DNA of 64,000 nt from Glycine soja (taxonomy: Eukaryota; Streptophyta; Magnoliopsida; Fabales; Fabaceae). The first letter of the stretch is position 1, and each line of letters begins with the position of its first letter. Under the pieces are notes generated by a model, which was given only the letters and a program-made list of their open reading frames with translations, did no database searches and was not told where the DNA came from. The position numbers were made by a program, and so were the translations under genes. Below, one piece after another: positions 12,546-23,639 of this stretch. The DNA is taken from positions 18,013,865 to 18,077,864 of the forward strand of contig NC_041005.1 of the NCBI RefSeq assembly GCF_004193775.1, written 5' to 3'.

Positions 12546-13513
12546 ATGGAAGAAGGATTGTCCACCAACAAACCACCATTGTTCAGAAGCATAAAATATC
12601 ATTACTGGAAGGAGTGTATGATAGATTACTTTAAATCCATTCCTATAAATCTATGGGACATGATGGGAAATGGAGATTCCACATGATGATCATCTCAATG
12701 AAATTCCTTGAGGCCAATGGACAAAGGAGACAAAACTCAAATTGTTGCTCAACTCCAAGGCTCAGAATGTGATGTTGTGTGCTTTATCAAAAGAGGAGTA
12801 CACCAAGGTACACAACTTCAGAAGTGCCAAAAAAATTTGGGACACTTTGGCTGTAACATATGAAGCAACATCATAGTTAAAGAGGAACAAACTCAATCTC
12901 CTCACTCGTAAGTATGAACTCTTCTCTATGGAAGAAGGCACAAACATACAAAGTATGTTCGGACGCTTTCAAACCATTCTCAATGAACCAAGATCTTTAA
13001 GCAGAACTTATGATAATTATGATTATATTGATACAATTTTGAGAAGTTTGTTTAGAAAGTGGAGACCGCAAGTAATTGCGCTAAGAACCTTAAAGAATCT
13101 TGATTCTATGTCCCTTGAGGAATTTGTTGGTACCCTCAAGGTTCATGAACAAGAACTTCAACAAGACGAAGGACCTAAAAGCAAAAAGTCTTAGGCTCTT
13201 AGCAGTCAGAAGAACAAGAAGGCATCATCGTCTAGAGAATAAGTCTCGAGAAGTTTGTCCAAAGCTCTTAAAGTTGAGGATTCATCTAATGATGGTTCTA
13301 AGGAAGACTCCTATGGAGAGGGGCTCTCCTTCATTTCGCAAAAGATTCACAAAATATGGAGAAGCAAAGGTGACTGCAAGTGGAAAAATTCCTCAAGAAG
13401 AATGCCCAAAGAAAAGAAAGATAAAGACAAAAGCTTCATAATTTGCTATGAATGCAAAAAGCCTGTACATTTCAAATTAGAGTACTCAGAACTAGAGAAC
13501 AGTCAGGACAAGA
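12546..13513 (+). pseudogene. copia gag, N-terminal part (broken)
   Basis: The gag starts with ATG at 12546 (MEEGLSTNKPPLF) and a YWKECM segment typical of the gag N-terminal domain of plant copia. The frame ends near 12684. Central gag (UBN2-like) resumes at 12928-13190, with motifs such as LEEFVGTLKVHEQEL. A zinc-knuckle relic CYECKKPVHFKLEYS lies at about 13444-13488. Its last cysteine is replaced and glycine has become valine, so nucleic-acid binding is likely lost. A stop at about 13192 and frame changes break it. The frame is then cut at 13518 by the inserted LTR and picks up again near 22698. Confidence 0.8.
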
Positions 13514-13729
13514 AGAAATGTGGAAGCAAAGCTTTCCAAGTTTATTTTGATGATGCCAAAGACTCAAGTCAAGAATCAAGATTCAAGAGAAGACTCAAGA
13601 TATGCAAAAACCTCAAGAAAAGCATCAAGATAAGTATAGAAATAATTTTTCAAAGAAAAGATTGAATATCACAATTTGTCCAAAAGAATTTTTCAAAGAA
13701 AAATCTTTTACCAGAGTTTTTATTCTCTG

Positions 13730-14029
13730 GAAATCGATTATCAAAAGGCAGTAATCGATTACCAGAAGCCCAAATAGTTTTATAAGTGTTTTACAAAGTA
13801 GTAATCGATTACCATGGGCAGGTAATCGATTATTAATGTTTTTAAATGTTGGATTTCAAATTTCAAAAGTCACAACTTGTGATAAAACATTTTCAAACTT
13901 GTGTAATCAAGTACACAACATTTGTAATCGATTACCAGTGTTTCTAAACGTTTTGATTTTTAAATTTAAACATGAAGAGTCACATATGTTGATGTGTAAT
14001 CGATTACACTATGATGGTAATAGATTACT
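13730..14029. promoter_or_regulatory. array of four paired GTAATCGATTAC palindromes
   Basis: Palindrome centres (C|G) fall at 13735 and 13756, 13806 and 13827, 13908 and 13929, 14001 and 14022. Each pair is exactly 21 bp apart centre to centre. Some members are degenerate, for example GTAATCAAGTAC. The array lies about 215-505 bases from the LTR start, in U3, so it may be an enhancer. No binding protein is known to me. Confidence 0.7.
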
Positions 14030-14128
14030 AGTGATAGATTTTGAAAAATAAATTGTCAAAAGTCACAATTTTTAAAGTGACTAGTTTCTGAAGGTTTTTT
14101 CAAGAGTCACAACTTTTAAAGTGACTAG

Positions 14129-15249
14129 TGATCGAGGCCGTACCCGAATCAAATAAACATTAAAATGTAGTAACTAGGGAGTCATCCTAGGTCATTTCCC
14201 AACGAGCAATGATACACCAAATGTTCATAACAAATAGTAGGAAAATAGTAACGAATGGGGGGGGGGGGGTTGTTTGCTTTTGTAAATTAAACAGCGAGTA
14301 AAATTGAATTAGAAAATATCAGAATTAAAATACGTTGCTTCCCCTTGATTCACAAGCAAGTCTCATATCCTAGGTTGAGAGAATTTATCCTTTATCAGTT
14401 TAACCACTTAATCCAACCCTAAATTAAATTACTAAGCGAAATTTACATAAGGCATTCATTATGTGATTAAGCAACACATACACCAATTACTCATAAACGA
14501 TCATTAAGCATAAACGTAAATTAAGTGCAGAGACAATTAATCAAGCACTAAGCAAGCATGAATTAATAGCAACAAATTCAGAGTAATTAGTGAAGAGGAA
14601 AAACTGAACATAATTTAACAGTAATAATAGAACCTCAAAGAGAACTATGCTTGATCCTCAAGAGAAAACAACGCTGGGGACTTAGCCTTCCATTAATCAA
14701 TAGAGAACGAAATTATAGATTGAAGAACGAAATTTTATTGATAAAACTAAAAGTCAGAACAGGAATTGCCAAAAACGAAAAAAGGAGAAAGAGTTGAGAG
14801 AGAAGCCTAAAACTAAAAACGAAAATAGGAGAGAGAGAAGAGAGAGCCTAAACTAGAACCTTGGTGCTGTTATATAGTTTTTCAGCCCCAAAGGCCAAAG
14901 CTTACAAATCTGTTTTAAATACAAACCCATAAATAAAATAAAATCAAATCTAGATAAGATAAGATAAGATCTAGATGAAATAATATCTAGATGAGATCAA
15001 ATCTAAATAATATCTAGATAAGATAAGATCAAATTTTGTACAATAAAATAGTCTGCCCTCTTCAAGTTCAAGCCCAATTCTTGATTCAAGCCCAATGCTT
15101 CATTAATTCCTAAAATTAGATTAAAAACATCAAATTAGCTGAATGGGCCCAAATAATAAAACTGTCTAATTAATTTGACAATTAAGACTAATCAGTACTT
15201 AAAATGGTGCAAAAAGGATTAAGAAATAGGAGAAAATAATGGCACATCA
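14129..15249 (-). repeat. 3' LTR of the Athila-like element
   Basis: 1121 bp, bounded on the plus strand by TGATCGAGG and GGCACATCA. It carries a run of 13 Gs near 14257. It has the same length as the solo LTR at 55009-56129. It is adjoined by the polypurine tract at 15250. Confidence 0.9.
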
Positions 15250-15262
15250 AAACCCCCCATAC
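15250..15262 (-). other. polypurine tract of the Athila-like element
   Basis: On the minus strand AGTATGGGGGGTT lies directly upstream of the 3' LTR start. This is the expected plus-strand priming site. Confidence 0.75.
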
Positions 15263-16761
15263 TTAGCCTTTTGCACTCCTGGGCAAAATAAAATAAAGAA
15301 CAAAATCCAAGGATATCAAAGAGAGACAAACACAAACATTTACATATTTCTCAATGAACATCAAGGAATGACAGGAATGGGTAACATCTAACATGAAGAC
15401 ATCCAAAGAGTCAAGACATTCATGAAAATCATCCAAGCAACCCAATCATGGCAAAATAGTTAATCAGCTCAAGAATGAAAAGTGATAAAGCCTCACAAGA
15501 TATACACTCTATCTCTCAAGTGTCTAGGCTACTGTTTACTCTCGAAGCACCCATGAAAACAAACACCACATAGACTTGGCAAAATTCTAAAATTGACAAC
15601 AACTTGACAAACACATGTACATGAGGATCAAAAGGTTTTTAAAGGTTGTAATGGGGCCAAGGACAAGGTAGGGAAAAAAATATGGAATAAGTAGCTAAAT
15701 CCCAAAGGAATAGAGGATCAATGGGGAATAAGTGGAAATTAAGCACAAGTAGTAAACCCAAACCCTCTAATATCAACAAAGTCAACCAAGGCTCCCAAAT
15801 CAAGTCCTCATAACAAGACCTCATTTATTCAACTTCACTTCTTTTCTTCTTCTCTCTCTCTTTTTTTTGAACATTACGAATTTGTAGAATTTGTAGCAAT
15901 TGAATTTTTTTTTTCAATTTGTTTTCATTTTTTTTACAGTACAAATTTGAAGATTAAAGCAAGAACAAGGCAATATACAGATACTTCAAGCATGGCCAAA
16001 ATGAAACATTAAGCATGGCCAAAAATTATATCTTCCAATGAAACATACCCCCCACACTTATTCCCAAAATAATTCTAAAGCTCCAAAATTCCTTAAGGGT
16101 AAGGTGATATCATGGTTTTTCACTTAAGGCTTGTAATGAGCTTCAAAACAAAGAAAGGGGAACATAGGCTCAAAGGGGCTATTAAAGGAATTAATTCAAG
16201 GTAAGTCCATTTGGCTAGAAGCTTATAAGAACAAAATTGCCTAAATCATTTCCAAATATGCATGTGAATTAGGAAGCATCAACAAGAATCAAGCCAAGGC
16301 TATTGTGCAAGCAATCAATGGGGTAAAACACACCAAAAGATTATGATGATGAATGGCTCAAATTCTCACAAAGGTAAACTTATCACTTTCAAATTGAGCT
16401 TTCAAAACTATCATGACATGTAGAGGAAAAACAAGGATTTCAAATCACAAAATGTCAAGAGACTTTTATTTTCAGAACAATTACCCATTTCTTGAACATA
16501 TCCTATAATTCAAAGAAAAATATGCAAAGTTGTACATGCAAACAGAATTGACCTGAAATATTAAACTAGAAACCCAACAAAACTAACAAATTTAACACAA
16601 ACAAAACTAGCAAAACCAAAAAAACACTCCCCCCATACTTAAACAACACATTGTCCTCAATGTAGCACAATTAAAAGATTAAAAGAAATTAAACAATCAA
16701 ATAGAATCGGACAAATGTAATAAAAGTAAAGAAGGAGATAGGAAAAGAAAAACTCCCTAAG
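15263..16761 (-). other. noncoding 3' region of the Athila-like element
   Basis: About 1.5 kb between the RNase H remnant and the polypurine tract. No reading frame of note remains. A second GTATGGGGGGA-like purine run occurs near 16628-16640. Athila relatives carry integrase and sometimes an env-like gene here, and both are absent. Confidence 0.6.
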
Positions 16762-17250
16762 TCATGGTGGAAAAGAAGTAAGCTGAAGTAAGGAGATCTT
16801 TTGAGCAAGGACAACCCCCAATGTGTAATTGGATGCATCGCACATTAGCTCAAATGGGGTTGTCCAATCAGGTGCCTCCTTTTGCAACAAGTTGGATAGT
16901 GGAAGGGCTACTTTGCTAAAATCTCTTATAAAGCGCCTATAGAATCCTGCATGACCAAGAAAAAATCGCACCTCTCACACGCAAGAGGGGTAAGGCAATT
17001 GTGAAATAATAGAAATTTTTGCAGGATCTACTTCAATGCCCTTATTGGAAATAATGTGGCCGAAAACTATACCTTGCTCAACCATAAAATGACATTTTTC
17101 AAAATTTAGAACAAGGTTAGTTTCAGTGCATCTATTCAAAACCTTTTCCAGACTATCCAAACAAACATCAAAAGAGGATCCATATACAGTGAAATCATCC
17201 ATAAACACCTCTATGCAATTTTCTAAAAAATCACTAAAAATACTAATCAT
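16762..17250 (-). pseudogene. Athila reverse transcriptase C-part and RNase H fragment
   Basis: The frame 16975-17250 begins after a deletion and reads FSDFLENCIEVFMDDFTVYG, including the catalytic MDD box. It continues through the NFEKCHF and LGHIISNKG-like segments with the initial L changed to F. The frame at 16762-16971 carries FFLGHAGFYRRFIRDFSK and ELMCDASNYTLGVVLAQK, the start of RNase H. About 25 residues are missing between KEAP and DWT, an in-frame loss at a repeated P. The rest of RNase H and all of integrase are deleted, with a jump to the 3' noncoding region after LAQKI. Confidence 0.82.
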
Positions 17251-18023
17251 GTAGCGTTGGAAGGTACCAGGGGCATCTGGTCAATGAATGGAAGTGGAAA
17301 ATGGTCCTTTTTGGTAACCTGGTTCAGCCTCCTATAGTTAATGCAGACTCTCCAACTGTTCTGCACCCGAGTAGGAATCAACTCCTCCTTCTCATTTTTG
17401 ATCACGGTGAGACTGGTTTTCTTCGGGACTACCTGGATGGGACTCACCCATTGGCTGTCGGAGATAGGATAAATGATTCCAGCTTGCAAAAGCTTGGTTA
17501 CCTCCTTCTTCACTACATCAAGAATCACCGGGTTGAGTCTTCTCTGTGGCTGTCTTACTGGTTTAGCCCCATCCTCTAAATTTATTCGATGCATACATGT
17601 GGATGAGCTAATACCAGGAATGTCTGCTAAGGTCCAGCCTATAGCCTTCTTATGCTTCTTGAGAATTGATAACAACTTCTCCTCTTGCTCATCAGCAAGG
17701 GAGGCAGATATAATTACTGGGAAATTTTTGCTATCATCCAAATAAGCATATTTTAAATTTGATGGTAGAGGCTTCAATTCTTGTGTGGCCAGCTGGATAG
17801 TGGTAGAAAGAAATGGTTTCTCAGCCTGTACCTCATAAAGAAAGTCAGAAGTATGTGTACTTCCTGAAACATGGTTAGTTCTATCTGACTCTAGAAAATC
17901 AATCTCAAGAGGTAAAACATCACCAGACATGTAATTAATATCAATTTCAGATTCACTCTCAGCATCAAATTCAGACATATGATCAAGTACAAATTCATTC
18001 AATGCATGAAGAGTGACAGGCAT
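17247..18023 (-). pseudogene. Athila spacer and reverse transcriptase N-part
   Basis: Open for 258 codons. It reads through an acidic linker into the RT N-terminus: SSSTCMHRINLEDGAKPVRQ, then WRVCINYRRLNQVTKKDHFP and the FPLPFIDQM segment. After IDQ the sequence jumps to APGTFQRYM in another frame. The roughly 60 residues that normally separate these motifs, including the first catalytic Asp region, are deleted and the frame is broken. The MDD box lies past the break, so enzyme activity is impossible. Confidence 0.82.
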
Positions 18024-18071
18024 GCAGATTAGAATAAAGATCAGTCATGTATTCATCAACAATATGGTTAA

Positions 18072-18956
18072 TTATTTCAACACGAAATATAGAAAGATCT
18101 TCAGTGGGTGTTTCATAGCATCAAGAATATTAAAATGAACAGTTATATCACCAAACTCCATAGATAGTGTGCCTGCATATACATCTATCTTAGTTCTAGC
18201 AGTTTTCATAAAAGGTCTGCCTAGAATGATAGGAACTGATCCTTTAGAAAATCCCTCCTCCATATTCAAAATATAAAAATCAACAGGGAAAATCAGTTCA
18301 CCAACTCTAACTAGGACATCCTCTATGAAACCAGCAGGATAGGCAACACTTCTATTAGCTAAATGAATTACCACATCAATTGACTGCAAGAGACCAAGAG
18401 ATAGAGAATTAAAAATAGACAGAGGCATCACACTAACAGAAGCTACTAAATCTAGCATGACATTGTCAAACTTATTGTTCCCTATAATACAAGGTATGCT
18501 GAATGTACCTGGATCTTTACATTTTTTAGGGATTTGGGGAACAGATTTACCAATCAATGCGAAGACATTTCTGCCCATACTAATTCTTTCACTTCCTTTA
18601 CGCTTCCACTTATTAGTGCACAACTCCTTCAAGAATATAGCATATCTTGGAATTTTCTTTATTGCATCCAGCAGAGGTATGTTTACTTCTACTTTTCTAA
18701 ATGTTTCCAAGATCTCCTTCTCTGTCTCTTCCATTTTTTTGTTGGAAATTGCTCTTGGAGGGAATGGAAGAGGGATATGCTGCTTCTCTTTAGAGTCACC
18801 ATCATAGAAATTGTTAGGTAACTTACTCTTTACATTTTTGTCATCATCTTTTTCTGGAGTAGAGTGAGGTTGGGCAGGTTCATTTGCGGATAAGGAAGAT
18901 GTTGCTGATTGAGGTTCTTGACACTGCTTTCCCGACCTCAATGCAATGACACTCAC
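18072..18956 (-). pseudogene. Athila retropepsin-like protease region
   Basis: 294 codons open from a segment reading SVIALRSGKQ, the usual gag-protease linker of this lineage. A Lys/Glu-rich stretch follows, then KNVPQIPKKCKDPG-like sequence and the aspartic protease core. The expected D-(S/L)-G-A motif reads DLVASVSVMP. The catalytic-loop glycine is replaced by valine, which should disable it. ILGRPFMKTA follows as in active relatives. The frame then decays before the next segment. Confidence 0.8.
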
Positions 18957-20525
18957 ATTTTTGGGATTCTGGACAGATTAAGAAGGTAATCTGTCAGAAT
19001 TATGGGACTGTTGTTGATTTAACTGTGTAGCCAATTGTCCCATCAGATTGGTTAAGCTCTGAATGAAGGCTCTGGTCTCTTGTTGAAACTGCATGTTTTG
19101 CATAGTCATTTGCCTCACAAGTTCTTCAAGGGAAGGTTGCGGAGGGGCCTCAACTATTTGCTGTTTTTGGGGTTGTTGTTGTTGTTGTTGCTGCTGGATT
19201 GGTGGAAGAACGTATGGTCTGCTTAGGCTAGCATCATTTTGAAAATAAGGTTGTTGTTGCTGTTGTTGTGAAGGATTCGACCATCTAAGGTTGGGATGAT
19301 TCCTCCACCCGGGATTGTACCTGTTGCTGGAGAGGTCATAATTGTTCTGTTGTGGTTGATTTTGCTATTGAGGTTGAGGAGGTTTGTTGTAGATGTTTGC
19401 AGCATAAGCTTCAGGTTGTTCAATTGCTTCAGATTGTTGCACAGAAGGGCAAAGGTCTGTGTGGTGGTTGACAGAGGAGCATAGACCACAGATTCTGGCG
19501 ACAGGTGCAGATTTTTTATTCACGGCCAGTTGGGTTACCAGGTTAACCAAGGCATCTAGTTTACCTTCAAGCTTCTTAGTCTCGGCTGATGGAGATGAAT
19601 TCGTGGCTACTTCATGCACTCCTCTAATGACAATAGCATCACTTCTGGCACTAAATTGCTGGGAGTTTGAAGTCATCTTCTCAATTAAATTTCTGGCTTC
19701 AGCAGGGGTCATGTCTCCAAGGGCTCCACCACTGTCAGCATCTATCATACTTCTCTCCATGTTATTGAGTCCTTCATAAAAATATTGGAGGAGAAGCTGC
19801 TCAGAAATCTGGTGGTGAGGGCAATTGGCACATAGTTTCTTAAATCTCTCCCAATATTCATATAAGCTCTCTCCACTGAGTTGCCTAATTCCTAAAATAT
19901 TCTTAAATCTCTCCCAGTATTCATATAAGCTCTCTCCATTGAGTTGCCTAATTCCTAAAATATCTTTTTTGATGGTCGTGGTCCTAAAAGCAGGGAAAAT
20001 TTTTTCTAAGAATACTCTCTTGAGGTCATCCCAGCTCGTGATGGACCTTGGAGCAAGGTAATATAACCAGTCCTTTGCCACTCCCTCTAAAGAATGAGGA
20101 AAGGCCTTCAGAAATATGTGATCCTCCTAGACATCTGGTGGTTTCATGGTGGAGCAAACAATATGGAACTCCTTAAGATGCTTATAAGGATCTTCACCTG
20201 CAAGACCATGAAACTTGGGCAGCAAATGTATTAGTCCAGTCTTGAGAACATATGGAACACCCTCATCAGGATATTGAATGAACAAGTTTGCATAAGTGAA
20301 ATCAGGTGCAGCCATTTCCCTTAGAGTCCTCTCACGGGGTGGAGGTTGTGCCATGTTCTCAGAATGTTCAAAATCAGAATGTTCAAAACAATAATGCTCA
20401 AAATCACCAATAACAAAATGCTCAGGATGCTCAAAAGGTACTAAATGATGTCTAACTAATCTATGAAATGTCCTATCTATCTCAGGATCAAAGGGTTGTA
20501 AGTTAGATGGATTGCCTCTAGTCAT
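18957..20525 (-). pseudogene. Athila gag with three in-frame stops and a tandem duplication
   Basis: The N-terminal frame 20127-20525 starts MTRGNPSNLQPFDPEIDRTF and ends at a TAG (20127-20129). Gag core resumes without a shift (VAKDWLYYLAPRSITSW, 19365-20081). It contains a duplicated 20-residue block (GESLYEYWERFK twice) from a 60-bp tandem repeat. The zinc-binding-like CGLCSSVNHHTDLCP segment follows. Another stop is at 19365-19367, then a Gln-rich low-complexity tail (CAA/CAG runs, about 19150-19270) and a TAA near 18977. Gag would form the particle core. This copy cannot make a full protein. Confidence 0.85.
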
Positions 20526-21366
20526 ACACTATATTCAGCATGCACAACTAGTTGCCTTCTTATGCAAGTAACAGTGTAGGTTTGCACTACAACTACCCTC
20601 AAATGATATCCAAATGACTTGAAATTTTGTGAACAACCTTATAAAATGATGAGAACATAGCACAAAAAAATTTCAAATAGAAATTCAAAGTCTAACTACA
20701 GAAGCTAAAAATGACAAGTTAAGAAAAATAAGAGAATAATACTTGAAAAATAAAAAACTTTTGACAGAATCACAATTTTTGGAAGAAAGAGACCTCAGCC
20801 AGCCTACGGTAGGCTGCCACGGCATGGGAAATTTTTTTCTACACCAAATACATATATAATAACTGCGATTCTGATAACCGGAGCAAAAGTTATGACCGTT
20901 TGAAGTTTTGACAAAAATCAAATTTGCTACTTTTTTGGAAGTTTCAAATATGACCAAACTAAGGGCTCCAACTATTTTTTCCACAAAATATGGATCAAAA
21001 TAAGTGACCACAAAAAAAATCAGCCAAAAATAACAACTATAGCTACCAAAACAAAAAATCCAAATTAATTCAGCAAGGGTGGTCTCTAAAATTTGTCGCT
21101 AAGGGATTTCCACTACTACCCTGTTTTCCAGCAAGTATTTTATTCAGCAAAATTGGTCGTTAAATCCATCGCAAAACATTATTCACAGGAAAACACCAAA
21201 ACTGAAACAGAGGAAGCGCTGAATAGAAAAAAACTAAAACATAACACACAATAATTAAGGTATTAAAACAATACTAACACAACCTAAGGTATTAAACAAT
21301 ACTAACACAACATGAAAGAATTAAACACTAACACGACACTAGCTATTATGAACCTTTGGACACTGC
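20526..21366 (-). other. Athila 5' leader
   Basis: About 840 bases between primer site and gag start. No convincing coding or structured element seen. Confidence 0.6.
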
Positions 21367-21384
21367 TCCCCGACAATGGCGCCA
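21367..21384 (-). other. primer-binding site of the Athila-like element
   Basis: TGGCGCCATTGTCGGGGA on the minus strand, a few bases from the LTR edge. This form is typical of Athila-type primer sites. Confidence 0.85.
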
Positions 21385-21388
21385 AATT

Positions 21389-21967
21389 TGATCGAGGCCG
21401 TACCCGAATCAAATAAACATTAAAATGTAGTAACTTGGGAGTGATCCTAGGTCGTTTCCCAACGAGCAATGATACACCAAATGTTCATAACAAATAGTAG
21501 GAAAATAGTAACGAATGGGGGGGGGGGGTTGTTTGATTTTGTAAATTAAACAGCGAGTAAAATTGAATTAGAAAATATCAGAATTAAAATATGTTGCTTC
21601 CCCTTGATTCACAAGCAAGTCTCTTATCCTAGGTTGCGAGAATTTATCCTTTATCAGTTTAACCACTTAATCCAACCCTAAATTAAATTACTAAGCGAAA
21701 TTTAACATAAGGCATTCATTATGTGATTAAGCAACACATACACCAATTACTCATAAATGATCATTAAGCATGAACGTAAATTAAGCGCAGAGACAATTAA
21801 TCAAGCACTAAGCATGCATGAATTAATAGCAACAAATTCAGAGTAATTAGTGAAGAAGAAAAACTGAACAAAATTTAACAGTAATAATAGAACCTCAAAG
21901 AGAACTGTGCTTGATCCTGAAGAGAAAACAACGCTGGGGACTTAGCCTTCCATTAATCAATAGAGAG
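21389..21967 (-). repeat. truncated 5' LTR of the Athila-like element
   Basis: Matches 14129 onward for about 575 bases, then stops at 21967 where AATCGATT-type LTR sequence resumes. The missing half of this LTR and part of the target LTR were deleted together. Confidence 0.88.
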
Positions 21968-22100
21968 AACTTTCTGATTCATTTCTCAACATCTTTCTAA
22001 AAGTTTTTGTTCAATACTTGCTTTGTCAAGAAAAGTGCATTGGGTAAAAACTTGTGCTTATTCTATTTTCTTCTTCTTCTTTCCTTCTCCCTCTTGCCAA

Positions 22101-22226
22101 AAGAATTCAAAGAACTAACCATCTGAGAATTCTTTTGATTCCCCAAACAAAGAATTCAAAGAACTAACCGTCTGAGAATTCTTTGCCCAAACACTGAATT
22201 CAAAGAACTAACCATCTGAGAATTCT
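22101..22226 (+). repeat. tandem repeats inside the AATCGATT-type LTR
   Basis: Three copies of GAATTCAAAGAACTAACC followed by A/GTCTGAGAATTC. The repeat continues as GGGAGGGTACATCC repeats at about 22270-22350. Equivalent arrays occur at 28400-28590 and 57280-57470 with different copy numbers. Confidence 0.8.
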
Positions 22227-22697
22227 GTGTAAGAAGCGGGTAGCTTCTTGGTTGTAATAGTGAACACAAGGGAGGGTACATCCTTTGTGGTTCGCTTCAA
22301 GTAGAGGGTACATCTACTTGGTTGTTCAAAGAGAACAAGGGAGGGTACATCCTTTGTGGCTCTTTGCTTGTAAAGGATTTTACAAGGTTATTGGAAATCT
22401 CAAGAACTTTGGGTTGCTTGGGGACTGGACATAGGCACGAGTTGTGACCGAACCAGTATAAATCTTGTGTTTGCTTTCTTCTTCCCTACACTCTTTACTT
22501 TTCCGCTCTGCACTTTTTATTTCCACTTTACTTTTGTCTAAGTTATTGTTTCTGTTCTTTACTTTCTCATAACTTAGTAGTAAAGCCTAATTGAATCTAG
22601 TAATATTAAGAAGGATAAATTTTAATTAGTCAAGACACATTAATAATTAATTCAACCCCCCTTTCTTAAATATTCTGAGGCCACTTCTAACAAGAAA

Positions 22698-23622
22698 CAC
22701 TACAAGACCAAAGAAAAGAAGGGTCTTATGAGTACTTGGGAAGATCTGGATGACACTTTGTCTGATGAAGATTATGAAGAAGCCAACATATGCCTGATGG
22801 TAGATATAGCTTTTGACGAATTTGAATTAGATCAAGAAGATGGGGTAAACTTTGATGATCTTGAATCTCTTAGAAAGGCTTATCATGAACTTTTGTCTAA
22901 CTAGTCTATTCATTCAAAAGCTTACATAAACTTGCGAAAAGAATTTAAAAATTTATCCAAAGATCATTTAAAACTTGAGAAAATCCTTAAGGATAAAGTA
23001 GATATTTCACTGGATGAGTCCACTCAGACATGTGGAGCTTGTATAATTCTAAAAGAAAAAAGAGTCCAAGCTATGTCTTGAGATTGAGACAACTGGCAGG
23101 GAAAAGCTACTCTTCTTAAGAACTTTTAGGAGTTGGAAAATAAATTGAAAGATCTTCAAAAAGATTTGAAGGATCTGAATGAACTCAGTGATTATCAAAA
23201 CAAAGAAAGAAATGATATATGGAGAGAATGTGCACAAGCACACAAAGATTATGAAGACCTCAAAATGAGTAAACATAATCTTTGGGTGGATTGTGAGGAA
23301 CACAAGATCTGTGAAATTCTTGAATGATAAGATTTTAAAGAATCAAGAATTTAAGGGTCAACCTCAAGATGTTGTCAAACTTCATGAGGAAATTAGAACC
23401 TTAAAAACTACTTTAGCCAAATTTGTTAATGGAACAGATAATCTTAACAAACTGTTAGGATACTATAGAAGTTCCTCAGAAAAATCTAGAAATGGATATG
23501 ATGGGAAGGTATATGTTCATGATAAGGACACCATTGTTTGTTATTTCTGTGGTAAGACTGGACATATGACATCCAGGTGTAGAGATCAACCTAAGAAGGG
23601 TACAACCTACCTTTATGGCTAA
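22698..23622 (+). pseudogene. copia gag, C-terminal part (broken)
   Basis: Continuation of the copia gag after the inserted LTR. It begins at KEKKGLMSTWEDLDD and an acidic stretch (DEDYEEANICLM). A coiled-coil-like Lys/Glu region with stops near 22902, 23080 and 23127 follows. It ends with a good zinc knuckle, CYFCGKTGHMTSRC (C-x2-C-x4-H-x4-C), at about 23540-23581. The sequence lines up with the first gag part across the AGAAA target duplication, which shows the insertion happened in an existing element. Confidence 0.8.
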
Positions 23623-23639
23623 CATAAAAGGACTGAAAA

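Larger units (their letters stand above)
14129..21967 (-). mobile_element. Athila-like Ty3/gypsy element, minus strand, internally deleted
   Basis: Read on the minus strand: partial 5' LTR (21389-21967), primer site TGGCGCCATTGTCGGGGA, leader, gag, protease, shortened reverse transcriptase and RNase H. No integrase is present. Then come a noncoding stretch, polypurine tract and 3' LTR (14129-15249). It interrupts the AATCGATT-type LTR. ACTAG precedes 14129, but the right target copy is gone because the 5' LTR is truncated at 21967. The two LTRs differ by roughly 15 substitutions in about 575 aligned bases by eye, so insertion was fairly recent. The PBS type and protein style point to the Athila lineage. 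Confidence 0.87.
13519..22692 (+). mobile_element. AATCGATT-type solo LTR inserted in the copia gag
   Basis: The left half is 13519-14128 and the right half 21968-22692, separated by the Athila insertion. It begins TGTGGAAGCAAAGC and ends CACTTCTAACA. AGAAA directly precedes 13519 (13514-13518) and directly follows 22692 (22693-22697), a perfect 5-bp target duplication. No internal coding of this family lies between the halves, so it is a solo LTR of about 1.34 kb after a deletion at its Athila junction. Orientation follows the copy at 56777-58441, where a polypurine tract precedes TGTGGAAG. Confidence 0.88.

Noticed and set aside
13728..14030. CRISPR-like array
   Set aside because: Regularly recurring palindromes might suggest it, but spacers are not of uniform length, the unit is a 12-14 bp palindrome in an LTR, and the genome is plant nuclear DNA.
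17301..19779. Plus-strand open frames across the Athila region
   Set aside because: The minus strand carries clear gag, protease and RT motifs. The plus-strand frames are their antisense.
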